A stretch of 64,000 nt of DNA from contig CAUJNA010003248.1 in assembly GCA_963377175.1 (NCBI GenBank), forward strand, positions 305,829 to 369,828, given 5' to 3'. Below, piece by piece: positions 53,810-64,000 of the stretch. The notes under the pieces were generated by a model that was given only the letters and a program-made list of their open reading frames with translations, made no database searches and had not been told where the DNA came from. Position 1 is the stretch's first letter. Each line of letters starts with the position of its first letter. A program made the position numbers and the translations under genes. This stretch comes from Effrenium voratum (Eukaryota > Sar > Dinophyceae > Suessiales > Symbiodiniaceae).

Positions 53810-56800
53810 CTTCCGATTGGCTAACGCTGAGAACGGGTGTCCTACAAAATAGGCAACCCACGGCGAATCCTATGATGCAGCCGATCAAAGGTACCTGAAA
53901 AAGACCCTCCATCGTCCTGCGGAGTTTGGAAAGGCTCAAAGTCATGGAGAACGGACGGCCCATGGAAGTTTTGCAACGCTTTCTCGAGGCGTCAAGAGCT
54001 TTGGGACCCAACTTGATCCTGCCCGGTATTCTCGCGGGTCCGAATGGTATCCTCCCAAACATTAACATGGGCTGTCTCGCAGGCAAGTCCAAACAGGCGG
54101 GCCATGTGATGTTTTGTTCTGTGACAGTCTCCCCGCTGTTGTTCCCACTCAAACATATAGTGTTCAGTCAGGAATATGATGCCCAAAGGAAAACATGGCA
54201 TGCGCGTGACGAAACTTAGATCTGGCCCACAGTATCCTTGCGAGTCCAGTTCCGACGCAACAGTGTCCTTCGGCGGTTGTGCAAAGGACACGGTCACCTC
54301 CATGGTTCCTCAGCGCTTTGAACAGCACTGGGATGCCGCATACGCCTGCACACGCCCTGGCTTCCGATCAACGACGAGGAAGTGTTCTCCTGCTTTGGTA
54401 GCTGTTCCTCTCAACTTCCCGAATGCGACAAATCAGCATGAAACTTGCCGGGTTTGGGGCCCGGGTTTTCCCGGTCAAGCTCAGCCGCACAGCTTTCGGG
54501 AAAGGGAGACTCCTGGCCATGGCTCCATCCTCGCGCACTGTCATCCGACTAGCAGGGGCTGGAAGCCTTGGCTGAAGCGCATGCGCACGATCGCTGAGCC
54601 CATAGCCCACAAGTTTTTTCTGATTGAACGCTAGCCGTGGGGCAAAAGGCTGCTGGGTCCCAGTGATGCTGAGCCAGACTCGACCCAGGATCGCTTGGAC
54701 CCAGTAGATAGGCCAGGAACTGGATCGCCGGTAGTTTTTGTTGTCCCTCTACGAGTCCCTGGCCCCTAGTTGAAAAAGTTCAAACATGTCGTGTTTGTTT
54801 GCACTATCTAGACTTGGATTTAGATAATGGGTCACTATACTTATCCCAATGGCTAGTGTTTGCTGCTTGAGCATTTGCATGAATAGCACCATAGTGGCAA
54901 GCCTTTTGTGCTGTTGATGATGCAGGATTGGAAGTGAATGCTACAAGCAGTGATAGCTTAAGAATATCTGCAACTAGAAACAACACTGATTGCTGCCTTG
55001 CTTAACCTTTAAACAGAAGCACATGTGGCAACAAGGGGCGCGTTTGCACTGGGGCTACAGCTCTAAGCAACCCATGCTCTATGCATGTTGGTTGTCGGCC
55101 CATTTGTGTGTAGTATTCTCATTGCTCGCCTTGTGCATCACACTCTCTATGGTAATTTACTAGGGTAGGTCTGGAGATGTATTGAAGGTTTGGCCCAATG
55201 CATAGCGTGTCATCAGGCTGCTAGATTGCTATTGGTCAGCATAGAGCGTTTTGCTAGTACCTGGAATGGATACCTCGCTTCAGTGAAGTCTGTTTCTTCA
55301 ATCAAAACAGCGTGTTCATGTAGCGTCGAACATTTCTGCGCGTCATCCTTTCTTGTTTTTTCCTCCAACATAAGATCTTTTCGTGGTCGACCACAAAATA
55401 TATGCTTATCAGCAATTGCTTCGATGACCTACGAAGGGCACAAGTTTGGTTTTTGTTGCTTTTCCCCCCTACCAGACCAGCTTTTGCATGCCACAAGAAA
55501 GCTTAGGAGCTAGCCCCATGAGCTACCGGCAGCCGGCAAACAAACAGGTTCCTTCCCCCACCTCAGGTAGCAGCTTGGTAGCCTACGGGCGAAGGACCCT
55601 CGTCACCACAACTTGCACAGGCCATCATTCCACCACCCCCTTCTGAGCCACAAACATGCAAAGTGGAAATCGAAGATGCTGGTTCCAGCAACAAAAAGAT
55701 GGCCATTCCAGGAAGAGTTTCTGGCAAGAGGTAATGACCTATGGTTTGTTGAGCTTTATAAGCTGGGATGGTGGTAATGGCTCATTCCCACACATGATGG
55801 GGGGGTTCCATCCAGATCACGGTTTGCACTTGTTTTGACACTTTGTTAAACCATATTGGTTATTTGCTCCAGAGGTGACACCTAACATCCTTGTCATGCT
55901 AGCTAATTCGAACGCGCGACAAGTTCATGTAGTTGAAGCAGAAGCCTATCTTGAAATGTAAGCAGCCGCAAGAATCCATTTGACACTCAGATTGCCACGT
56001 GCTGATTAGTTGATGGGAAAAGTATTCCTAGGAGATTGCTGAACAACAGAGACCAACAACATGCGAGGAAACAGTTGCAATTCAAAATGGGCATGCACAT
56101 TTTACGAGCCGAAAAACCCAAAAACAACTATGAAAACACTGGCAAAAACAACCGGGCCCGCCGGGCGTCCCGGACGTGTTTTTTCGGTCCAAGGAGCAGG
56201 TCCTGCCTCTTGCCAGCAGCTTTCAGCTTCCTCTCCCCTGCGAAGCCGGTGCCCGCCTGGGCAGCTCAAGTCGGGTCATGCGCGGCGTCTGGCGCAAATG
56301 CACCGAAAGCCATTTCCGGGAGGAGCCCGAGGTTCTTTTGACATCCAGGGAATGTTGATGGCAACATTCCAAGGAGATCTAATCATGATAGTCCTGATTT
56401 AAAGGAAGAAGCCCAGCTACATGCTTACGAACCTTGACCGTCCTCTTCTGCTGGGGTCCCATGTTTCATCACAAGCAGCCAAGCAACCGGAGCACCGTGG
56501 GCCGAGTGGAGCACCGGCAGTCTATCAGCAACCTGATCACCTGGCCGCGCTCAAATTCGGTTGGCAAATATGCCGCTTTGGTTTTCTACTGCCACGTGGC
56601 AGCTGGGCGTCTCAATGGATTTTCTGCAAGGCAGAAGGAACTTTGCAAACAAAATGAGGCACGCTGCTCCAATCGTGAGGCACTCATTCCCTAGGACCCC
56701 GCGCCTCTGCTTTCGCGGAGCGCGCGCTCCAACGACAACTCAATGCCCTCGGCAAAGGTAGATACCAAGCTGCTTGAAGCGGGTTGAAGCGATCCAGACA

Positions 56801-57276
56801 GGAACGGCACTTCGTCCACAAAATCCTCCTTCAGCAAGTCTTCCGCTCCTTATGCCATCGCTAGGTGGCAGGTGCGAAAAGCGCGACAGGCGCGAAAAAG
56901 CGTTGCGTGTATAGTAAGTGGTTGACCCCCCGGCCCGTGCGGTTTGCTTGATAAGTTGTGCACTACTCCCAAGCCTCAGCAAAGACAGAGCACAGAAAGC
57001 GGAGTGCCAAAAAAAGTGGCGCTAAGGCGCCGAGTTTGCCGAGGTGGCTATGCAAAAAGGAATCCACGCGCCTGTACAAGTCCAGCATATTCTGCCGCAC
57101 GACTCCTCCACCGCGGCGCTCCCCTGCATACTGTACATAGCTGGCTGTCGTTGGCCAGTCCTGCGCGACAAGCTACATGTTCGCCCCAAAACACGCGGCT
57201 GTGTCAAAAGGGAAGCTTTTGTGGGGGCTCCTTGAGGAAAACAAGATGCAACCAAGCATTTGGAGGGGTGTTTCCC

Positions 57277-57327
<51 letters not shown>

Positions 57328-57461
57328 CTCGTCAAAATACATGCACTACACGTGATTGCACATGTGGGCCTGCTTTGTATCATAGGAAAAGGACTACACT
57401 GCATGAGTGTGATAACAATCAAATTGCACTTAGCAGTACAGAAGTGAGCTGTGATTTGACG
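53810..57461. other. Long spacer, no gene supported
   Basis: About 3.6 kb. Open frames are short and unordered on both strands. Contains a (CT)n tract at 57272-57328. Confidence 0.35.
57272..57328. repeat. (CT)n microsatellite
   Basis: About 25 CT units, slightly interrupted. Confidence 0.85.
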
Positions 57462-60450
57462 TGGTAGCGGAGCACGGCATGCTCCATTAAGCACCAATCA
57501 TTCCCCAATTAGTCAACATCTCAGACCAGCAGCATCAGCAGGCATCGCTACGACCTACTTTCCCAACACAACAAGGGGGAACTCCTGCGTCGCCAAACGA
57601 AACTGGAACAGTAGGAGGGACACAAGGACTACAGCAAGAAAACGAAGTGCAACGACTACACAGATACAAACTGACACCACCCTACTTCCACGCGAGTATT
57701 CCAACCATGAAGAGTGGATATTTGAACTACAAGCCTACCTGGGACTCATTAGGGAGTTTGATACGAGACTACAACTGTCAAGGGAGGCTACCACAGTTGA
57801 GGATCAACACATCATTGTAGTACATCCAAACACAAAAAAAACACCTTGGTGAACCTTTCCCGAGACTTCCACCACGGCAAGTCATCAGCATTTGCCGAGT
57901 ACCTGCAGCACAAATGAGACTTCTCAACAGATTCAGCCTGCCAGTTGGAACGAGAAGCATCGGGTACTTGACACTACTGAAGCCATCCTTTCAAGAAAAA
58001 ACCTGCTGGTTACGTAGCGAGCAAAACAACTACGACAACCACGAAAACCTACAATACAAAACCAACAGCGACTGGGTGTCCTATTCGCGTATAAGGATGC
58101 GAAAGGACAGCTACAAAATACCGCGAACGCGACTAACTGCCATACAAGTCGACTTTGACATCAAAACACCGGCACGTGTCCCAAACATGGCCTCCAAGGA
58201 CTACATCAACAACCTACACGCGCTCATGCTTGAAGGCGGCAAAAACGGCATGCTACGAAGTGGCAATGAGGGCACTTTGGTAGCCTTCTAAATACAACTG
58301 CATCCAAACAAGGTTCAATGACAGTAATGTTAGCACCCGATTAGTAATGGGATAATCAATAATTCAAAGTTGTTTTCCTTATTGTGGTTCAGCCCCATTG
58401 TTGATGGGGACCAGAATCACTGAAAGTTTTTTTTGCCGCGGGGGGGGGGGCACAAATCCAAAATATCAACAAAATGTTGATGGTGGCCCACTTGCTTAAA
58501 AGCATTCCCCTTTCACTTGGTGGCCCAAGTGCTTAAAAGCATTCCCCTTTCAATTGGTTGCTCAATCACAAAACCCAAAGCCAGCTGAAACCTCTGAAAT
58601 TTGAAAACCATCCCCAGCCCTGAAACTGCAAATTATTAATAAAACCGTGTTTAACAAATGAAAAACAAGAAAAAGAAAAAACAATCAGGACACGGGTACC
58701 CCTCACAGACCCCACTGAGCCACAACAATGGCATTCTTTAGGGGAAGGTGTGGATGGGATCGCTTCCTTCGGTCACTCATCCACATCATGTCCTTTCCCT
58801 TACCCCGCCTTCTCTTTGTGGCGCGTTCTACATCATTCTATTTTCATATTTTCCTTTCGTCAATTATAGAGACTGGGGAACGAAGGGAGCCAGGAGCCGT
58901 CAATGAATGAAGCGAATGGATGTGAGCGAAATGATTCCCTTCTTACCAGCTCCTTTAACCCGCTGTAACGACAATATGATGGAGGCTTACCAATTTCCAG
59001 GATTAACAGACGGGAAATGCCTCCAATCATATCACTTCCTCACTTCTCTGTCTCCATCCATTCCTTTCCCGGCCTTTTTCATCTCTAGATGAGGCCGTGG
59101 GATGGATGTAGGAGAAGGAAGTGAAAGGAAGAGATACAGCGGGAGAGATGGAAACCGCTGACGAGTGAATCCTCTTTCATCTACATTCCATCCCTTTCCT
59201 TAGTTGCAATCCCCCAGCCGATTCCAGAAAATAAACTGTCAGTTGCTTTACTCAAAAGCATTCACCTTTTAATTGGTGGCCCACTTACTTGAAAGCATTC
59301 CCCTTTTTCAATTGGTGGCCCACTTGCTTAAAAGCATTCCCCGTTCTGAAAGGCACACCCTTTGAATGGCTACTAAAGTAATTAGTATTCCAAACAGTAT
59401 ACTCAGGAAGAAGTGGTTGCAATACTAAAGCAGTATTCCAAAGAGTCTGCTCAGGAAGAAGTGGTTGCAATACTAAAGTAGAATTCCAAAAGGGAAGTGG
59501 CTGCAATACTAATGTCAGGAGACGATTAGTAACCCCCCCCCCCCCCCGATTAAAGATTCCCCCTTTTCCCCCCAGATTCTCACCAATACTAAAGTAAAGT
59601 GCCAACAAGGTTTCCCAAAAAAAACCTACCCAATTATTTTTGGGCCCTCCCCAAAACCCCCCCTGATTAAAGGTATCCCTCTGCAGCCCCCAAGCCAACA
59701 AAAACCTGCCAGAAAAGGCGCTTTCCTTCTTGCTTAGTATTTGCTTAGTCCGTGCTTAAACCCACCAATACTAAAGTCACTATTGAACCCCTCAAGTTTT
59801 TCCCAAAAATGTGCTTCCCCCGAAATGCGCTTTCTTTATTAAAATTTGTCTCAAATGACAAGGTGTTCAAGCTCACAAAGGGGACCCCCCTTGGAGGCCA
59901 GTCCCCCCTCATTAACAGGAAACCCCCCGCGATTAATCAGGGCCCTTTTGGGCTCTAAACCAAAAAATGTGCTGTTGCCTTTTAAAGTCCTACTGCCCCG
60001 AAGGGACCAGAAGTAAGAGGACGAGGACCGAAGGGGCTCCAGAGGCCCCAAAATCCGCCATGGTTTCGACGTCCCAAAAGTGAGCCTACAGAATTCTAGT
60101 GCCTCCATTGTTGAGGGGGCGGGGGCCCTTTATTAATCAAGTTCCAACATTACGTCATTCACCCAACCTACAGTAGCCGTCAAGGTAGTGCCGAACGACT
60201 GCATCGCACTCTGATAGGCCAAGTTTGGACTATCAACCGCTATGTAGTACACAGCGATGGCTAGCTTCGAGCAATTGTTGGGGTAGAAGCTCCGAACGTG
60301 CACTCGTCGAGTTTGGAGAAACACTGCTCTACATGCAACCACAACACCTGAAGCTGCCAAAAGCCAAACTACGCACGCCGACGTGCATCTGGCAAGGTTT
60401 CAGAAACGGTGAAAACTACATGAGCAAAGAAGTAAGCTGTCATTTGACGC
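57462..60450 (+). mobile_element. Second, heavily decayed copia relic split by an insertion
   Basis: The primer-binding site TGGTAGCGGAGCAC (57462-57475) is identical to that of the 43 kb element. A gag fragment at 57655-57780 reads HRYKLTPPYFH then, one frame over, EYSNHEEWIFELQAYLGL. An integrase N-terminal fragment lies at 58070-58210 (SDWVSYSRIRMRKD, TAIQVDFDI). After about 1.8 kb of unrelated repeats, 60139-60450 carries the integrase end: NITSFTQP, YSSRQGSAERLHRTLIGQVW, and FGETLLYMQPQHLKLPKAKL in a third frame. No intact ORF remains. Possible LTR ends share GTGAGCTGT/GTAAGCTGT plus ATTTGACG at 57445-57461 and 60430-60449, which is weak. Confidence 0.65.
58291..60138. repeat. Repeat-rich insertion inside the second copia relic
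   Basis: Contains about 35-40 bp units 'ggtggcccacttgcttaaaa' plus GCATTCCCCTTT at 58485-58560 and 59240-59345, three copies of a 48 bp unit (GGTTGCAATACTAAAG...) at 59367-59515, poly-C or C-rich runs next to GATTAA/ATTAATC at 59530, 59650, 59920 and 60120, and a purine/pyrimidine-rich stretch at 58730-59200. No gene supported. Confidence 0.55.
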
Positions 60451-61154
60451 CTCTGTCTCATTTTGGCGTATTTCCAGTCGCCATTTCAAACAAATCGCTG
60501 TCATGTTTCAGGACGCCAGGCAACATCCGTATGGGAGCGGCTTGTGACGTCGCATCTCAGGCAGTTCAACAATGGGTGGGTAGTTGGCACTTTTGGATCT
60601 GCTTACAAGTCATATGCCCTGGCCGGAAAACCTGACAACCAACAGTTTGGATAGTATGTACCCTATTCTGAACAAATGCCAGCCTTCAAACCTTTTAACA
60701 CTAAATAGAGTCATCAACCGAATCTCTTTCAGTATGACTGATTCTAGATTGTCGCCGAGTGAAACAAACTTACTGCCAAGGAGACTTGGAGGTTCTATGT
60801 CTATGTATCTCTATCTATCAGTATGCATCTGTGTCTATCTCTATGAATCTCTGTTTATCTCTGTTTATCTCTCTTTATCTATCTCTATCTATCTCTATCT
60901 ATCTCTATCTATCTCTATCTGTCTCTATCTAATTGTCTCGATCTATCTCACTATATTCTTATCTCTGTATCTCTCCACTCTAGATCTCTATTAATCTATC
61001 GATCTATCTAATCTAATCCAATCTAATAACGTGTTTTCTTCCAGAGTGCTTTCCATGCAGCGAGGCGTCCCACTTGAAGGGTCCCTCGCATCAATGCACT
61101 GAAGCACATGGTGTGAAATGATCTTGTGACAAGAATCTTGCCTTTTGCGTCAAA
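60451..61154. repeat. (TCTA)n-rich microsatellite region
   Basis: 60800-61025 is a compound run of TATC/TCTATC units. The rest has no supported gene. Confidence 0.7.
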
Positions 61155-61257
61155 TGGCTGTGACTCAAAATAGGTACCCAAAATGGAACCCCGGTAAGTA
61201 GAAACAAAGGCCAAAACCTGCGGTTTGCCCCTCCTGTTTCATTTTGAGCCACACCCA
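61155..61257. repeat. Dispersed inverted-repeat element, copy 13
   Basis: Type-A copy: begins TGGCTGTGACTCAAAATAGG and ends ATTTTGAGCCACACCCA. It starts 26 bp 3' of the exon ending at 61284, so lies in that exon's intron. Confidence 0.6.
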
Positions 61258-61283
61258 AATCGCACATCTGGCTCTTCGCTTAC

Positions 61284-61440
61284 AGCTCTCCTTGGTCTCA
61301 CACCCCGGCGGCGCCAGTTTCGCAGCCCAAGGCTGCAGCGCGTCGGCGTCGTCCCGCTCGTACTCCACCACCAGCAGCGGATGCGACAGCTCCAGGTCCG
61401 TGGGCGGCGGCTTCGCCGCCTTGTCGAGTGAAGGCGCAAC
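61284..61440 (-). CDS. Exon of an unknown gene
   Basis: Minus-strand frame KAAKPPPTDLELSHPLLVVE, YERDDADALQPWAAKLAPPG, CETKES, ending at a clear GTAAGC donor. Start of the exon uncertain. No family recognised. A further candidate exon lies at 61710-61560. Confidence 0.45.
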
Positions 61441-62297
61441 GCCCGAAATTCAGCGATGGGAATGCCAAAGGGATGGCTCACCCTCGTCCATGAAGAGTTC
61501 GCCCGGTTTCGGGCTGCGGGACATACATTGTTGCAAGGAGACACACCCTGGTGTCCCTTGCTGCAAGAAGCCCTGTCAACGTCATGCAGCTTGTCTCAAC
61601 TCCGAATTTCCACTTGGGTTTCCAGCTCCAGTCCATCACACACAACCCCTGGCCCAAGTTGCCCCAAAACCAACAAATGATAACCATCCGCCAGGCGGGT
61701 TCGGGTTCCATTGGTTGCTCACCAAAGGGTCTCCGAAGTAGATTCTGTTGAAAGGTGGGATCTACCTAAATGTCAGCACGGGCGGCAGTCAATTTTTCTT
61801 GAGCCAGTATCATGTCGGAATGCCACTACCTATCAACACCCCCCGCTTTGCAGAGGTGCGTTGGTGAGAACAGTACTTTGTACATGTTTCCCCCCAGGCC
61901 TGAAGCAAAGTCCTCTGAGGTCGCGACGATGAAGACGTTGAGCCTCAGTGTGATAGGTGGCAAGCCATGGTGGTTTGAGGCCTGTTGCATCAATGGCCGC
62001 TACAACTGCAATGCATTTGGTCTTTTGCAGGAGCATGCCAATCGAGTCGGCCGACCACGACTTCCGTCGGGCAATACACATGTAATTTTCATGTGAATGC
62101 TTGAAACTGAATTCATTTTGTTGCCGCAAACGGAGGTGATCTCACGACCACAGCTTCCGCTGGGCGAAATCGAAATGACAGCCGGTGGTGGCGGCCGTGG
62201 ATTGACCTACGGCCGCAGCTTCCGCCGGGCGTGCAAACTCGGCACAGCTAATGTTGCGGCATCAATGGATGAAAGATAATAGTTTTCGAACATGACA
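61441..62297. other. Spacer, no gene supported
   Basis: Only one weak exon candidate near 61700-61560. Nothing else seen. Confidence 0.3.
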
Positions 62298-64000
62298 TCA
62301 CCAATGAAATTTGAAAAGATCACCGCAACAAAAGCTAAACTTTTCGTGATTGATGCGGGTGCTCACCATCCCCACGGGCCCTGACGCCATTGATCCCATC
62401 CATAGGACCACCCGTAATTCCAAGAGCTCCAGTCCTGGCGCCCCTTGCTCTTGCTTTCCCTTGGCATAGGGCTCGGGGCGGATGGACCGGGTGATTGCCC
62501 TCCACTGAGTGTTCCTCGCCTCGACAGGACAGCTTCTTGTCCGGCCGGATGAGAATTGCGGGATCTCCAGTTCGCCTGTGCTAATCGTTCCTTGGGAGTC
62601 GTGCTTTACCCAGGAGGTACGAATAAAGCTGATCATCACCTCCAAGATGTTCTCGACGCTCCCTTCCGGGACGTATGCTCCGCTGTGCCCAATGATAATA
62701 GGCACCTGCTTGCCGGGAATGAAACGATAGGCACACATGACCGCAAACTGCATGATGGTGTAGAATCTCGCATGGTGCGCGATGAAAGCCTCCGTTGACA
62801 CGTTCAACTCGTGGGGATCGCGCTTGTTGGGGCTGGGAATGAACACCAACTTCGTGCCAGTGTTCTGAGACCCTCCCCGATCGCGCTCCTCCCGTGTGCG
62901 GCCAGGGTCTGCAACGATCGCTCGGGCGATCCTGCCTAGGAAATCCAGGCTTTCAGGAGTCAACCCTTGCGTAGCGCAATTATAGGCATAGAACGGGTCG
63001 ACCGAGAGGCGGTCGGACACCTTCTCGCAGCCCATTGCCAGCGCTTTGGTCAGATGCGTCTTTGCCGTCTTTCTGAGTGACGCCTCGACGGAGATTCCTC
63101 CCGCTTGTCGCCTTCCTTGGCGTGATGCTTGGAGCGGATCCACTTCCCACCGCCCCCCTGGAGGTCTTCCAAGTAGAAGACCATGTTTTGGAGAGACGCG
63201 GTGCGCTCAAGGCGCACAACCTTGGTGGCGATCCGGGCATCCGTCCACTCGACCATATCTGATCGGCATTCCTGACACAAAAGGTAGCCGTCGATCTGCT
63301 GGTTGCCACAATTCCAGCACTTCACAACCGGGTTCTTCATCATGGTCGTGAAGAAGAGGTCTTCCCACTTTGGCTCGTTCTGGTAGCGGTTCCGAAGGTT
63401 GTTCCAGCCGCGACCATACCCTTTCTCTCCCCTGGAGAGCTCGGGCACCCGTCGAAGGGTTGCAGGCGCAACCTGATATGTCGGCCCTGCAGGTCTCTCA
63501 TTCGACTTCCCCTTCCGGGGAGCGAGCTCATCGATCGTGGCAATCTCAGTCACGGCACCAGGAAGCAATTTGCCGTTCTTCGTCCCCTCAACGACAGTCC
63601 GCCAATGCCTCCATGCCTTTTCTGCGGTCAGGGTGTTTTCACTTCTGAAGAAGTTCCCAACGGATTGGCGTCCTGGGGACCTGGCGTGAGCTCGGATGTT
63701 AACGCTTCGCGGTACCTTTTGCGAAGCTCGGGGTACGCACGATTGAAATAGAGGAACTCATTCTTGCGGGTGTGGAAAGCGTAAATAATATATGCATTTC
63801 CAACCCAATCGGCAGACATAAACGCCTCATCGCTCGTGAAGAGTCGAATGCCGTCTTGCATCATGAGCTCCGTATCGAAAGCAATCGTGACGGGCCTTCC
63901 GGCTCGCGTTCCCGCCAGCTTCCTCATCTGTGCCTCCCAGGGTGGCGTGGGGTTGAAGTAGACGTGGGCTCTGCCTGTCGACTTCGGATAGCCCCCCGGG
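62298..64000 (-). pseudogene. Tpt1/KptA-like domain joined to a zinc ribbon and an unknown C-terminal domain, two frameshifts, runs off the window
   Basis: Tpt1/KptA enzymes remove the 2'-phosphate left at a tRNA splice site, using NAD+. The frame open to position 64000 reads GRAHVYFNP, then RKLAGTRAGRPVTIAFDTEL and MMQDGIRLFTSDEAFMSADW, which follow the family's 'R.HVHLs...a..vG.r.g.pvvl.vda..m..dG..fy.S.N.vwl' half in order. The N-terminal half is outside the window. Near 63660 the frame changes and continues as NFFRSENTLTAEKAWRHW (63050-63675), with a zinc ribbon CWNC-x10-CQEC at about 63320-63270. Near 63100 it changes again into 63143-62298, with PIIIGHSGAYVPEGSVENIL and no known domain. 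Two single-base shifts in an otherwise open 1.7 kb suggest a decayed, intronless copy; unseen introns are the alternative. Confidence 0.55.

Noticed and set aside
59285..59701. 138-codon minus-strand frame with LVLQPLLPE repeats
   Set aside because: The 48 bp tandem unit is a multiple of three, so an open repeat frame arises by chance; the flanks are repeat DNA without a start or domain.
1..64000. tRNA, rRNA and spliced-leader genes
   Set aside because: I saw no cloverleaf with the usual A and B box motifs, no rRNA-like sequence and no full dinoflagellate spliced-leader sequence; a covariance-model scan would be needed to exclude small ones.

Overview
The window looks like nuclear DNA of a dinoflagellate, most likely a coral-symbiont type (Symbiodiniaceae). 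The reasons are very short exons in long introns, many 5' splice sites that read GC instead of GT, long GC-rich stretches with no gene, and host genes all on one strand. I rebuilt multi-exon genes by reading frames and splice signals by eye, so some exon ends are approximate.

Layout, left to right. 0-2 kb: exons of a leucine-rich-repeat gene (-). 2.0-7.4 kb: a nearly complete translation initiation factor eIF3 subunit d gene in at least 18 small exons (-). 9.0-11.5 kb: a BTB/POZ gene (-), with candidate exons up to 12.7 kb. 16.3-18.8 kb: an AT-rich island carrying a broken A32-type packaging ATPase, other small virus-like ORFs and a nested inverted-repeat element. 20.9-25.1 kb: a gene of the MAT2B/RmlD reductase family (-). 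26.1-27.2 kb: a His-Gly and Pro-Ser-Met-Gly repeat protein (-). 28.7-34.0 kb: three multi-exon genes (-): one small and unknown, one EF-hand-like, one unknown. 35.0-36.2 kb: a pentatricopeptide-repeat protein (-). 39.7-41.8 kb: a probable membrane protein and a conserved unknown protein (-). 43.1-50.2 kb: a complete but decayed Ty1/copia element (+) with LTRs, target-site duplication and an extra third ORF. 50.9-53.3 kb: an intronless, GTPase-altered EF-2 paralogue (-). 57.4-60.5 kb: a second, very decayed copia copy (+). 62.3-64.0 kb: a broken gene (-) joining a Tpt1/KptA-like domain to a zinc ribbon, cut by the window end.

Every host gene I can support lies on the minus strand, while the plus strand carries only mobile or viral material. 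A family of about 100-115 bp elements with imperfect terminal inverted repeats is scattered through introns and spacers (at least 12 copies). Translation factors (eIF3d, EF-2-like) and an organelle-type PPR protein share the array with unrelated genes, so this is a unidirectional gene array and not a functional operon.
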